Positions 6,026-16,100 of a stretch of 20,485 bases of DNA are shown here, piece after piece. The notes under the pieces are model-generated. The model saw only the letters and a list, made by a program, of their open reading frames with translations, was not told the DNA's origin and ran no database searches. Where the stretch lies: NCBI GenBank assembly GCA_964600165.1, contig CAZRIP010000074.1, positions 1 to 20,485 on the forward strand, written 5' to 3'. Both the position numbers and the translations under genes were made by a program. The number at the start of each line of letters is the position of its first letter. Position 1 is the stretch's first letter. The stretch comes from CAZRIP01 sp964600165. GTDB taxonomy: Bacteria; Elusimicrobiota; Elusimicrobia; UBA1565; UBA9628.

Positions 6026-8850
6026 CCAACAAAGCCAATCCGCTTCAAGAGCTGCACCGCTTCGGCGTGAGCGTCTGGTACGATTTCGTCAGCCGCGACC
6101 TGCTCAACTCCGGGGCGCTCGCGCGCCTGATCAAGAACGACGGCCTGCGCGGCCTGACGTCGAACCCGACGATCTTCGAGAAGGCGATCGGCACGACGCA
6201 CGACTACGACGAGGAGATCCGCGAGCTCGCGCACGGAGGCGCAGCTCCCGCCGCGATCTTCGAGTCGCTGGCCATCGACGACCTGCGCGCCGCGGCCGAC
6301 CTCTTCCGCCCGCTCTACGAGGAGTCCGGCTTCCGCGACGGCTTCGTGAGCTTGGAGCTTCCGCCGGCGCTCGCGCGCGACGCGAAGGCGAGCCACAAGG
6401 AGGCCGTCCGCCTCTACAAGCTCGTCGACCGGCCGAACTTGATGATCAAGATCCCGGGCACCGTCGAGGGCCTCGAGGCCGTGGCCGCGGCGATCGCCGA
6501 CGGCGTGCCGGTGAATATCACGCTCCTGTTCTCCCAGACGCGCTACTCCGGCGTGGTCAACGCCTTCCTCAAGGGACTCGAGGCGCGCGCCAAGAAAAAG
6601 AAGGACCTCTCGCGCGTGGCCTCGGTCGCCAGCTTCTTCGTCAGCCGCGTCGACAGCGCGATCGATCCCGCGCTCGAGAAGCGCGGCAAGAAGGAGCTGC
6701 TCGGCAAGGCGGCGATCGCCAACGCCAAGCTCGCCTATCAGATCTACAAGAGGGAGCTCTTGGCCTCGCCGCGCTGGAAGGCGCTGGAGAAAGCCGGCGC
6801 GCGGCCGCAGCGCTTGTTGTGGGCCTCGACGGGGACGAAGAACCCGGCTTACAGCGACGTCCTCTACGTCGAGGAGCTCGTCGGCGCCGACACCGTCAAC
6901 ACGATGCCGCCGGCGACCGTGGACGCGTTTCGCGGCCACGGCGTCTGCCGGCCGAGCCTGGAAGAAGAGGTCGACCAAGCGGCGTTCCAGTGGGAGGCGA
7001 TCGGCAAGGTCGTCGACCTCGACGCCGTCATGGCGAAGCTCGAGGACGACGGTCTCAAGTCCTTCGAGAAGTCCTTCGAGACGCTGCTCGGCCAGATCGC
7101 CGCGAAAAAGGAGCTCATCGCCGCCGAGGAAGGCGTCGTCGACCAGGGGCTCGCCGAGCTCGCGCGCGCGATGTTCGCCGCGCGCCTGTGGCGCAAGGAC
7201 GCCTCGCTTTGGAAGAAGGATTCGCCCGACCACCAGAAGCTCATCAAGAACGCCCTCGGCTGGCTCACGCTGCCGGACTCGATGGCCGCCGCGCTCGGAA
7301 CGATCCGGCCGTTCATCGAGGAGGTCAAGAAGGACAACTACACTCACGCCGTCGTCCTCGGCATGGGCGGCTCGTCGCTCGCCTGCGAGGTCTTCCGCAA
7401 CTGCTTTCCGCCGGTCAAGGGATTCCCGCGCCTGGAGGTCCTCGACAGCACGCATCCGGGCGCCGTCGCCGCGCTCGAGAAGAAGCTCGACTTGCGCCGC
7501 ACGCTCTTCATCGTCTCGAGCAAGTCGGGCTCGACGATCGAGCCCAACTGCTTCTACGCCTACTTCTTCGACCGCGTCGAGAAGCTCATGGGCGCCAAGG
7601 CCGGCCGCAACTTCGTCGCGATCACCGACCCCGGAACCTCTCTCGAAAAAGAGGCGCGCTCGCGGGGCTTTCGCAAGGTCTTCGGCAATCCCGCCGACGT
7701 GGGCGGGCGCTTCTCCGCGCTCTCTTATTTCGGCCTCGTGCCCGCGGCGGCCATGGGCGTCGACGTCGAGCTCCTGCTCGCGCGCGCCCGCGCCGCCGCG
7801 CGCGCCTGCGGGCCGCAGCAGCCCGCGGACCAGAATCTCGGCCTGCGCCTGGGCGCGGCGCTCGGGCGGCACGCGCGCGCGGGCCGCGACAAGCTCACGC
7901 TCTCGCTTTCCCCGGCCATCGACAGCTTCGGCCTCTGGATCGAGCAGCTGATCGCCGAGTCGACGGGCAAAGAGGGCAAGGGCATCCTGCCGGTGCTCGG
8001 CGAGGGCTTTTCTTCAGAAGAAGATTTCTCGGACGACCGGCTGTTCGTCCGGCTGGGCCTGCCCGACTCGCCGGATCGCGCCGCCGTCAAGCGCGTCTGC
8101 GATCTCGAGAAGGCCGGCCGCCCGACCTTCTTCATCGAGCTTCCGGACGTCTACGAGCTCGGGGCGCAGTTCGTCGTCTGGGAGGTCGCGACGGCCGTCG
8201 CCGGCTTCCTGCTGAGCCTCGATCCCTTCGACCAGCCCGACGTGCAGTCGGCCAAGGACCAGACGAAAGCCCTGCTCGCCTCCCTGAAAAAAGGAAAGCT
8301 GCCCCAGGAAAAGCCGGTGCTGCAGGCCGGCGGCCTTTCCGCGCAGTGCGACACGGGCTTGGTCGAGCGGTTCCGGGGAGCGTCTAGCGAGCGCTGCCCG
8401 CAGCTGCCGCTCTCCGAGGTGCTGGACCTCCACTTGTCGCGCGCGCGCAAGGGGGACTTCATCGCCGTGCTCGCCTATCTCGAGCCGTCCGACGACAACC
8501 TGCTCGCGCTCGAGAAGCTGCGCGCGGCGCTGAGGGCCCTGAGCCCCGCGCCGGTCGTCGTCGAGATCGGCCCGCGCTATCTCCATTCGACCGGCCAGCT
8601 CTACAAGGGCGGCCCCGCCAGCGGCGTCTTCCTCGTGCTGACCGAGCCCGAGGCGACCGACCTGCAAGTCCCGGGAGAGTCTTTCACTTTCGGCACGCTC
8701 TGCCGCGCGCAGGCGCGGGGGGATTTCGCCGCGCTGCTCGCGGCCGGCCGGCGCGCGCTGCGCTTGGAGCTGGGGCCCGCCGGCGCCGAGCCGCTGCGCG
8801 CCCTCGAGAACGCCGCCGCCGAGCTCTCGAAGGACAAGCAGTGGCGCTGA
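6022..8850 (+). CDS. Bifunctional transaldolase / glucose-6-phosphate isomerase
   Basis: The 942-residue protein is a fusion. The N-terminal transaldolase domain (about 1-370) shows LTSNPTIFEKAI, the Schiff-base lysine Lys143 in NLMIKIPGTVEG, and LWASTGTKNPAYSDVLYVEELVG (two adjacent blocks of the family). The C-terminal phosphoglucose isomerase domain (about 385-942) has GMGGSSLA at 447, SSKSGSTIEP at 499, NPADVGGRFSALS, WIEQLIAESTGKEGKG and GPRYLHSTGQLYKGGP, all hallmark SIS-fold motifs. It should catalyse sedoheptulose-7-phosphate/glyceraldehyde-3-phosphate transaldolation and glucose-6-phosphate/fructose-6-phosphate isomerisation in the cytoplasm. Such fusions of this length are known in several phyla. 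ATG 6022 is chosen because it overlaps the rpiB stop by four bases and begins just ahead of conserved sequence. No frameshift is seen. Confidence 0.95.
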   Translation: MTNKANPLQELHRFGVSVWYDFVSRDLLNSGALARLIKNDGLRGLTSNPTIFEKAIGTTHDYDEEIRELAHGGAAPAAIFESLAIDDLRAAADLFRPLYEESGFRDGFVSLELPPALARDAKASHKEAVRLYKLVDRPNLMIKIPGTVEGLEAVAAAIADGVPVNITLLFSQTRYSGVVNAFLKGLEARAKKKKDLSRVASVASFFVSRVDSAIDPALEKRGKKELLGKAAIANAKLAYQIYKRELLASPRWKALEKAGARPQRLLWASTGTKNPAYSDVLYVEELVGADTVNTMPPATVDAFRGHGVCRPSLEEEVDQAAFQWEAIGKVVDLDAVMAKLEDDGLKSFEKSFETLLGQIAAKKELIAAEEGVVDQGLAELARAMFAARLWRKDASLWKKDSPDHQKLIKNALGWLTLPDSMAAALGTIRPFIEEVKKDNYTHAVVLGMGGSSLACEVFRNCFPPVKGFPRLEVLDSTHPGAVAALEKKLDLRRTLFIVSSKSGSTIEPNCFYAYFFDRVEKLMGAKAGRNFVAITDPGTSLEKEARSRGFRKVFGNPADVGGRFSALSYFGLVPAAAMGVDVELLLARARAAARACGPQQPADQNLGLRLGAALGRHARAGRDKLTLSLSPAIDSFGLWIEQLIAESTGKEGKGILPVLGEGFSSEEDFSDDRLFVRLGLPDSPDRAAVKRVCDLEKAGRPTFFIELPDVYELGAQFVVWEVATAVAGFLLSLDPFDQPDVQSAKDQTKALLASLKKGKLPQEKPVLQAGGLSAQCDTGLVERFRGASSERCPQLPLSEVLDLHLSRARKGDFIAVLAYLEPSDDNLLALEKLRAALRALSPAPVVVEIGPRYLHSTGQLYKGGPASGVFLVLTEPEATDLQVPGESFTFGTLCRAQARGDFAALLAAGRRALRLELGPAGAEPLRALENAAAELSKDKQWR

Positions 8851-9428
8851 GCCCCAAGGAGCGTCTCGCGCGCGCCAAGCGCGTGCGGCTCGCCTTGATG
8901 GACATCGACGGCGTGCTCACCAACGGCGTCATCTATCACTTCGTCAACGACGACGGCTCCCTCGTCGAGTTCAAGGGCGTCCACGCGCAAGACAGCATCG
9001 CGCTCTCCTGGCTGCCGCAGCACGGGATCAGCACGGGCTTCATCAGCGGGCGCAACTCGCTCGGCATGCAGGAGCGTCTGAAGATGCTCAAGGCTTCCCA
9101 CATCTATCAAGGAAGGCTCGATAAGCTCGCGGTCTTCGAGGAGATCCTCGCCAAGGAAAGACTCGGCGCGGCCGACGCGCTTTATATGGGAGACGACCTT
9201 CCCGACATCCCGGTCCTCAAGGCCTGCGGCCTCGGGATCGCGCCGGCCAACGCGCGGCCCGAGGTCAAGGCCGCCGCCGGCTGGGTCACGAAGGCCGCCG
9301 GCGGGAACGCCGCGGTGCGCGAGGTCGTGCAATACGTTCTCGACGCGCAGGGAAAGTGGGGGGACGTCTTGCGGAAATTCGGCGCTTCAGATACAATCAA
9401 GCGCGGACCACGCCAAAAGAATGCTTGA
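8841..9428 (+). CDS. kdsC: KdsC-type 3-deoxy-D-manno-octulosonate 8-phosphate phosphatase (HAD family)
   Basis: The product is 195 residues from GTG 8841, overlapping the previous gene by ten bases, with an AAGGA ribosome site about seven bases upstream. It is a compact HAD phosphatase. Motif I is MDIDGVLTNG, with nucleophile Asp21 and acid/base Asp23. Motif II lies in the GFISGRNS segment, the lysine is in GRLDKLAVFEEIL (Lys95), and motif IV is YMGDDLPDIPVL. The GVHAQDSIALSWL stretch and the ending TKAAGGNAAVREVVQYVL are typical of KdsC. The family reaction is hydrolysis of KDO-8-phosphate to KDO in LPS inner-core synthesis. Placement with pentose-phosphate enzymes fits, since arabinose 5-phosphate for KDO derives from ribulose 5-phosphate. 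A related nonulosonate or glycerol-type HAD activity is less likely. Confidence 0.88.
   Translation: MALSPKERLARAKRVRLALMDIDGVLTNGVIYHFVNDDGSLVEFKGVHAQDSIALSWLPQHGISTGFISGRNSLGMQERLKMLKASHIYQGRLDKLAVFEEILAKERLGAADALYMGDDLPDIPVLKACGLGIAPANARPEVKAAAGWVTKAAGGNAAVREVVQYVLDAQGKWGDVLRKFGASDTIKRGPRQKNA
9369..9397 (+). promoter_or_regulatory. Possible internal promoter before the CBM48-like gene
   Basis: TTGCGG (9369-9374) and TACAAT (9392-9397) are separated by 17 bases inside the 3' end of kdsC. The expected start would be around 9404, leaving a leader of about 17 bases before ATG 9421. It could allow the last gene to be expressed apart from the operon. Confidence 0.45.
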
Positions 9429-10074
9429 TCTCTCGAAGAGCACCCCGCCTTCGCCGGCCGCCGATACGGCTGCTCCGGCGACGGCTCGCGGCCAGAAGCT
9501 TTGGGCCGTGCTGCTCGTGCTCGACTCTCTGTTCGTGATCGTCTTCGGCGGAGCCTTGGCGGCGAAGGTCTACCAGCACTGGCAAGCGCCGCCACCTCCG
9601 ATCGCCCGGCGGCGCCCGGTTCCGCCCAAGCCCGCCTCGCCGGCGCCCAAGCCCGCCGAGGCGAAAGCCCCCGAGCCCGAGCCCGCGAAGCCCAAGGCGG
9701 CCGATCTTCCCAAGAACGGTCCCGTCCCGAAGCCCTCCCTTCTCAACGAGCCGCCGCGGCACGAATCGGCCAAGCTCAAGGAATCGCCTCAACAGCAAAG
9801 CGACGAGTCCGCGGCGAAAGCCAAGGCTCACCCGGTCGAGTTCCACCTCTCGGCGCCGGACGCCAAGAAAGTCGAGCTCTACGGCGCCTTCATCGTCCGC
9901 GGCAACGGCCGCAAGAAGATGGCCCGCCAGTCGGACGGCACTTGGACGTTGACGCTCTATCTGACGCCGAACAACTACCGCTACCACTTCCTCGTCGACG
10001 GGAAAAAGACCCTCGATCCGGCCGGCTCCGAGACGCTGCGCGGGGACTCCGTCATCGCCGTCGGCGCGCCCTGA
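9421..10074 (+). CDS. Membrane-anchored protein with AMPK-type (CBM48-like) glycogen-binding domain
   Basis: This 217-residue protein overlaps the kdsC end by eight bases. An N-terminal cytoplasmic tail of about 25 residues precedes one transmembrane helix (about 27-49, KLWAVLLVLDSLFVIVFGGA). A long Pro/Ala/Lys/Glu-rich linker follows (about 55-138, with PPKP, PAPKPAE and EPEPAKPK). The C-terminal domain (about 139-217) reads like an AMPK1 carbohydrate-binding module: VEFHLSAPDAKKVELYGAF, DGTWTLTLYLTPNNYRYHFLVDG, ending near DSVIAVG. The domain probably lies in the periplasm at the end of a flexible spacer. In the family this module binds alpha-glucans, but it is also found in proteins with other ligands. 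The operon context suggests a carbohydrate-related or envelope role; no enzyme domain is present. Confidence 0.8.
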   Translation: MLDLSKSTPPSPAADTAAPATARGQKLWAVLLVLDSLFVIVFGGALAAKVYQHWQAPPPPIARRRPVPPKPASPAPKPAEAKAPEPEPAKPKAADLPKNGPVPKPSLLNEPPRHESAKLKESPQQQSDESAAKAKAHPVEFHLSAPDAKKVELYGAFIVRGNGRKKMARQSDGTWTLTLYLTPNNYRYHFLVDGKKTLDPAGSETLRGDSVIAVGAP

Positions 10075-10095
10075 GCGCGCCCCTTCCTTAGTAAA

Positions 10096-10109
10096 GCCCC
10101 GTCAGGGGC
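10096..10109 (+). terminator. Possible transcription terminator after the rpiB operon
   Basis: GCCCC-GTCA-GGGGC forms a five-base-pair GC stem with a tetraloop, 21 bases after the stop of the preceding gene. The T-rich stretch TTATTGTTTTT (10121-10131) comes only 11 bases later, so this is not a classical intrinsic terminator, and termination may be partial. Confidence 0.35.
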
Positions 10110-10123
10110 CCTCCCGGCGGTTA

Positions 10124-10152
10124 TTGTTTTTGTAACACGCTCCTGTTACCTT
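10124..10152 (+). promoter_or_regulatory. Putative promoter with operator-like dyad for the Kelch gene
   Basis: TTGTTT (10124-10129) and TACCTT (10147-10152) are separated by 17 bases. A perfect inverted repeat, GTAACA-CGCTCC-TGTTAC (10132-10149), fills the spacer and runs into the -10 box, an ideal position for a repressor or other dimeric regulator. The predicted transcript start is close to 10159. Confidence 0.45.
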
Positions 10153-10159
10153 TCGCGCA

Positions 10160-10194
10160 GGACCCGCCCTACCAAGCGCTTGGCAGGCCGGTCC
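10160..10194 (+). promoter_or_regulatory. 5'-leader hairpin immediately before the Kelch gene start
   Basis: GGACC (10160-10164) pairs with GGTCC (10190-10194), GCC (10166-10168) with GGC (10186-10188), and the inner palindrome CCAAGCGCTTGG (10172-10183) closes the tip. The structure ends four bases before the ATG at 10199 and begins almost exactly at the predicted transcript start. No Shine-Dalgarno sequence is visible outside it. It may stabilise the mRNA or control access to the start codon. Confidence 0.5.
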
Positions 10195-10198
10195 AGCT

Positions 10199-13100
10199 AT
10201 GCATTCGACTCCGACATCGCGCGCGACCGCGGCCCGTGCCCTTGCCGCCGGGCTCTTCCTGGCCTTCGCTCCTTCCTTGGCCTTCGCGGGATTCCCGTCG
10301 GTGTCGGGCAACACGGCCACGCTCCTTCCGGACGGCAGCGTGATGAGCGTCGGCGGCTCCGCGACGCCCTTGCCCGGCGGCGGCTACACCGGCTGCGGCG
10401 GCACGGGCTGTACCGTCAAGATCGACAAGTTCGGGGTCTTCTCGAACGGTCCCGATCTTCCGAGCACCAACGCCGAGGACGGGACCGCCAACATCGCCCG
10501 CAGCTCTCACACGGCCACGATCCTGCCCAACGGCAGCGTGCTCGTGGCGGGCGGCGTCGCCGGCGACCTGACCATCCGCAAGTCCCTGCTCCTCTACAAT
10601 ACGCGCACCGGAGCGTGGACCGACACGGGCCTGTCGATGTCGGCCCGGCGCTACGCCCATACCGCGACCCTTCTCAAGACCGGCGCCGTGCTGCTGTGCG
10701 GCGGCGCCACGGTCGTCAATCCCGGCAACGCGGCGGGGAACGTGACCAACAGCTGCGACCTGTACACGCCGCCGGGCATCCTGAGCTGCGGCGGCGCCAA
10801 CGGCTGCCTGTCCGCCACCGGCTCCCTGGCCGCCCCGCGCGCGCTGCACACGGCGTCGCTGCTGCCCGACGGGCGGGTCTTTTTCACGGGCGGCTGGGAC
10901 GGGTTCACGGGGGACTTCAACACCGGCGTGGCCGGAGCGCTGGCGACCTCGGAGATCTACACGCCGGCGACGGGGCAGTTCGGCTCCGCCCACGCGCTCA
11001 TCGAAGCCCGCTACAACCACAGCGCGACCGTGATGGCCGACGGGCGGGTGCTCATCGCCGGCGGCTTCAACGGCCGCAACGTCGCCAACAATTTCGGCAT
11101 CCTGGCCTCGGCCGAGATCTACGACCCGAACGCGGACTCGATGTCGTCCGCCGCGCCGATGCTCGCGCGCAATCAATCCTTCGCCGCGACGCTGGAAAAC
11201 AACGGGGCCGTGGTCGTCAACGGCGGCCTGGGCAACGTCACGACGACCTTCCTGGCGACCACCCCCTGCACGACGTTCGCCTCGGGCAGCAAGATCACCG
11301 GCACGGACATCGGACTGCTCAACGGCGCCTTCGCCACGCAGATCACCGGCGGCAGCCTGACCTGCGGCGAGAAGTTCCCGCTGACGCCCGACACGCCGAC
11401 CGGCGAGATCGAGAGCGGCTTCATCAATTACTCGTCTCCGACGATCACCCTCCACGACGGCTTGGTCGAGTTCGGGTACGGACCGATGGACGTGAACACT
11501 TTTCTGCCCGGCGGGGCGGTCAACTCCGGCACCGTGCCCAACGCCACCACGGCCCTCTTCACGGACCTTCAAGGCACGATCGTCTTCGTCGACCCGCTGA
11601 CCGGGCTCGCCGGCCAAATCGATCGCACGACGATGGCGACCGCGATGACTTTCCAAGGCTACAGCGGAAACATCCTCTTCGAGCCGTTCTCCGTGGCCCC
11701 GAAAGACGCGACCTTGACCGGGGCGAGCATCTCGTTTACTCCCTCGCCGATCAGCAGCTATAACGGGCCGCCCAACGACATCAGCGACTCGGAGGCGGCC
11801 ATCAACGGGGGCACGTTCAATTTAAACCTCGTCATCCCGAATATCCCGCCTGAATACTACAGCTCGTCCGTCTTCCAAGGCACGCTGCAGCTCGAAGGGG
11901 GCGTCATCGTCGTAACCGACAACACGACCGGCAACGAAATGGCGGTCATCACGCTCGTGCCGCCGGATACCCTCACGCCGGCCGGATCCATCACGTTCCC
12001 GGCCAACACGGGCTCGGTCGACGCCAGCGGCAACCTCTCGTTGACGGGACCCGTCACCGTCACCTCCCTCAGCGGCACCGTCTCGGCCGCCACGCCGACC
12101 ATCACCGGCCTCTCGAGCCCGATCACGACGGCGGGCTTCACGCTCAAGATCAAGAGCATGACGGGGATCGTCGATTTCAACGCCTCGCCGGTCACCGTCG
12201 ACGGCCTGCCGCTCACCCTCAACGTCGTCAACGACACCGTCACGATCAAGAGCATGGTCTTCGCCGACGAGGAGATCTACAACGAGAAGGCCAACAGCTG
12301 GACGTACGGCAGTCAAGGCGACTCGCTATGGGGATTCGGGGCGAAATCCGTCCTGCTTCCCAACGGGACGGAGGCGGTCGTGGGCGGGAGATCCTGCGAC
12401 CCCGCCCTCGCCAACATCAGCTGCCCGGGCCGCGTCACGACGTCGGGAGCCAACTTCGTCGAGCCCTTGACCGCTTGGACGCTGATCGGCACGATGCTGT
12501 CTCCGCGCGCCAACCTCACGGCCAACGTCCTCCCCAGCGGAGAGATCCTGCTGATCGGCGGCAGCAACGGAACGAACGTGCTCGACAGCGCCGAGCTGTT
12601 CGACGCCGGCACCGTGGGGGCGGACAAGCTGCCGGGGCCGATGGTCATGACTCGAGACCTCCACACGTCGAGCCTGCTGCCCAACGGCCGCGTCCTGGTC
12701 GCCGGCGGATTCACCACCACGGGCAGCACGGGCTCGACCAACACCGCCGAGATCTACTATCCCGGAGGACCGACGGGCAACGGCTACTTCCTGCCCACCG
12801 CGAGCATGGCGAGCGCGCGCGACGACCACGCCGCCGTCCTCGGAGCCGACGGCAACCCGATCGTCATCGGCGGCTACGACAGCAACACCGGCCAGTACCT
12901 CAAGGGCGTGGAGGTTTATTTCTCGACCGCCGGGACGTGGGGCAAGCTTCACGACCTCACCGCGCCGCGCGCGCTTTTCAGCGCCTCGGTGCTGCGCGAC
13001 GGCCGCGTGCTCGTCGCGGGAGGCATCAACGGCGCCGGCCCGCTCAACGCCACCGAGATCTACAACCCGACCACCAATCTCTGGACCGCCGGAAACCCCA

Positions 13101-16100
13101 TGCCGTTCGCGCTCTACAATCACCGCTCGGTCATGCTGCCCGACGGCCGCGTCCTCGTGTCGGGCGGCGACGACGGCTTCGGCGAAACGCAGTCTTCCTT
13201 GATCTTCGACCCGGCGAGCGGCCTTTGGAGCAAGGTCGGCAGCCTCTCCTCGGGCCGGCTCAATCACGACGCCGTGCTCCTGCCCAACGGCGTCGTGGCC
13301 GTCATCGGCGGCGCCCAAGCGCTCGGACAGTCCCTCCCGTCGGTCGAGACCTTCGACGTCTTCAGCTCCTCGTGGGGCACCGCCCCGAGCCTCACCGCGC
13401 CGCGAGCCAACCAGGCGACCGTGGTCGCGACCAACGGCGACATCATCACCTTCGGCGGCTTCAGCAACGGCGTGGCCGCCGCCACCATCGAAGGCGTCGA
13501 CGTCGACGACAATACCGACAGCTTGGCCACGAACGGGGGGGCGACCAGCCCCCGCCGGTCGACGATCGCCGCCGTCGATCTCGACGCTTTCGACCACGTG
13601 AGCACGATCACGATCTCCGGCCTCCATTTCCGGGGGCGCACCGAGGCCGGTTCCGGCGGCTCCGACAACTCCGATTTCAGCGAGCCCCGCTTCGTGTTGT
13701 CCTCCCTGGACTCCGGCAACGGCGCCAGCGGACAGGGCGCCAGCGGCTTCTACCTGGACGTCACGACGCGCGTGTACTCGACGCTCAACTCCGCGACCGG
13801 CGGTCTTTACAACACGACCAACAACGGGGCCAACAACACCGGAGACTGGTCGATCGTCGACTCGTCGATCTCCCTGACCATGCCGTCGGACGCGACGCCT
13901 CTTCCGAGCGGCACCCTGCCCACGCCCGGGAACTTCCTGCCGTACGGGTGGTATCAGCTCACCGAGAACTCGAACTCGCTGTTCTCGCGGGCCTTCACCG
14001 TCCACGCCGGGCCGGTGCTGCCGGACACGGCCGTCGGCACGGTCGCGCCGATCCCCAATCCCGCGGCGTCGTTCTACGCCTCCGAGAACCTGCCGCAAGT
14101 CCCGACCACCTGGATCACGTCGTCCACGGTCCACTGGGCGTGGCCCAGCATCAACGACTGCGCCGGCGGCCAGTGCGTCGGCGGGGGCTTCGACGTCTAC
14201 CTCGCGACCAACGGAGTCTTCGTCACGACGATCTCGTACAGCACCAACGTCTTCGTGCAGAGCGGCCTCGCGCCGAACACGACCGTGTCGATCACCGTCG
14301 CGCCTTATGACCTCAGCGGCGACGGCCCGACGAGCACCTCCATCAGCTTCTTCACGCTGTCGACGGCGCCGATCACCAGCGCGACCTCGATCTCCTCGGT
14401 GGCGTTCGCGGGCCTCCAGCTGTCCTGGAACGTCAACAACAACCAAGCCGGCACGATCTACGAGGTCTCGGAGTCCACCGACGATCCGACCGGCAACGGG
14501 CAGCAGCCGTTCACGACGAGCTTCAGCACGCCGGTGCCGACCCTTCTCGGCCTGACCACGAACTTCACGTTCATCACGGGACTGGTGTCGAACACGACCT
14601 ATTTCTTCCGCGTCCGCGCCCTGAACGGCTCGGGGCTGTTCTCGAATTTCAGCGCCACGGTCTCGACGGAGACGCGCAGCTCCGTGTCCGCGCCGGTCGG
14701 CACGGCTCTGACGTCCTATTCGATCCAATGGACGTGGCCCGACGCGTTCATCGCCGCGAACGCCCACTATAACGTCTACAACGCCACGAGCGGCTTCCTG
14801 ATAGGCCAGGTCGCCGAGCCTCCGCTCGGCAACTCGCCGACGTTCATCGAGACGGGGTTGTCCACCAACACGGCCAACTCGATCGACTTGAGGGCGGCGA
14901 CGGGCGCCGGACTGGGGCCGCTTTCCGAGGACACGACGGTCTTCACGCTCGCCGCCGTCCCGGGACCCGGCGCGTCCATCACGAACCTCTCGACCGGGAG
15001 CTTGACGGCGTTTTGGACCGCGGATCAGAACCCGCTCAACACCGTCTACGACCTGGTGCTCAGCAACGTCAAGCCGGACGCGACCGTGCCGCCCGGGGTC
15101 TCGACGATCGCCGTCGCCAACAACTCGTTTACCGGGACCTTCAACGGCCTCCTCAGGACGAACGGCTTTCCTCCCGCGCAGGCGGTCGCGGTCAACGTGT
15201 ACGGCGTCAACGGCGACGGCGTGCTCTCGGCGCCGCTGCTGCTGACGCCGCTCAACGGCGGCACGACGTCGCTGTGGGCCGCGACCCCCGGGCAGCCGGC
15301 GGTCACCGGCGCCACGGGCAACTCGATCTCGATCACCTGGAACTCGTCGAACAACTCCTCCTCGGCGACCTACGAGGTCACTTATACGACGGACGGCTTC
15401 GTCAACAACATCTCGACGGCGCTGTTCTACTCGCAGTTCTCGAACGTCACGAGCCTCGTGGTCGGCGGCCTGCTGACCGGCACGACCTATCAGTTCCGCG
15501 TCCGGTCGTTCAACGAGCTCGGGTTCTGGAACGGCTCCTATTCGGCGGTGAGCGCCGTGGCGGCGACGGCCAACGGCGGCGCGGCCCCCGGCTCCTTGAC
15601 CGCGACCGTCGACCCGACCCAGAACGTGACCATCGTGGGCACGCTCGCCGGCCAGAGGCCGTTCTCGCTCTTCATCCCGGCCAACACCTTCGCGCAGACC
15701 GTCACCCTCACGATCTCGACGGCCCAGTTCAATCCTCCGTCGGCCTGCCCCGGCGGCGGTCCCTACGGCCTCAATTTCATCGTCGACCCGCCGCTCGAGC
15801 CTCTGCACCCGGCGTTCTTGACTCTCACCTACACGCCGCCGGACATCGCCGGCGTCACGAACCTCAATCAGCTCGCGCTCGAGCGCATCGACAGCGCGAC
15901 GGGCCGCTGCGTCCCGCTGGCGACGACGGTCAACCAGGCGGCGAGCCAAGTCACCGCGACGCTCAACCATTTCTCGCTCTTCCAGCTCGGCCAAGTCTCG
16001 GGCTCGAGCACGGTCGAGACGACCCTGATCTTCCCGAACCCGTTCATGCCGACGGAAGGCAACGGCTACGTGACCTTCTCGCAGGTGCCCTCGCAGGCGC

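Noticed and set aside
5698..7872. Long minus-strand open frame opposite rpiB and the transaldolase/PGI gene
   Set aside because: No family features; the plus strand has unambiguous catalytic motifs throughout.
9601..9720. DNA tandem repeat in the CBM48-like gene
   Set aside because: The Pro/Ala/Lys/Glu periodicity is at protein level only; the underlying bases do not repeat as units and fit a flexible linker.
10160..10194. Intrinsic terminator before the Kelch gene
   Set aside because: The stem is good but no T run follows; the ATG comes four bases later, so a leader hairpin is the better reading.
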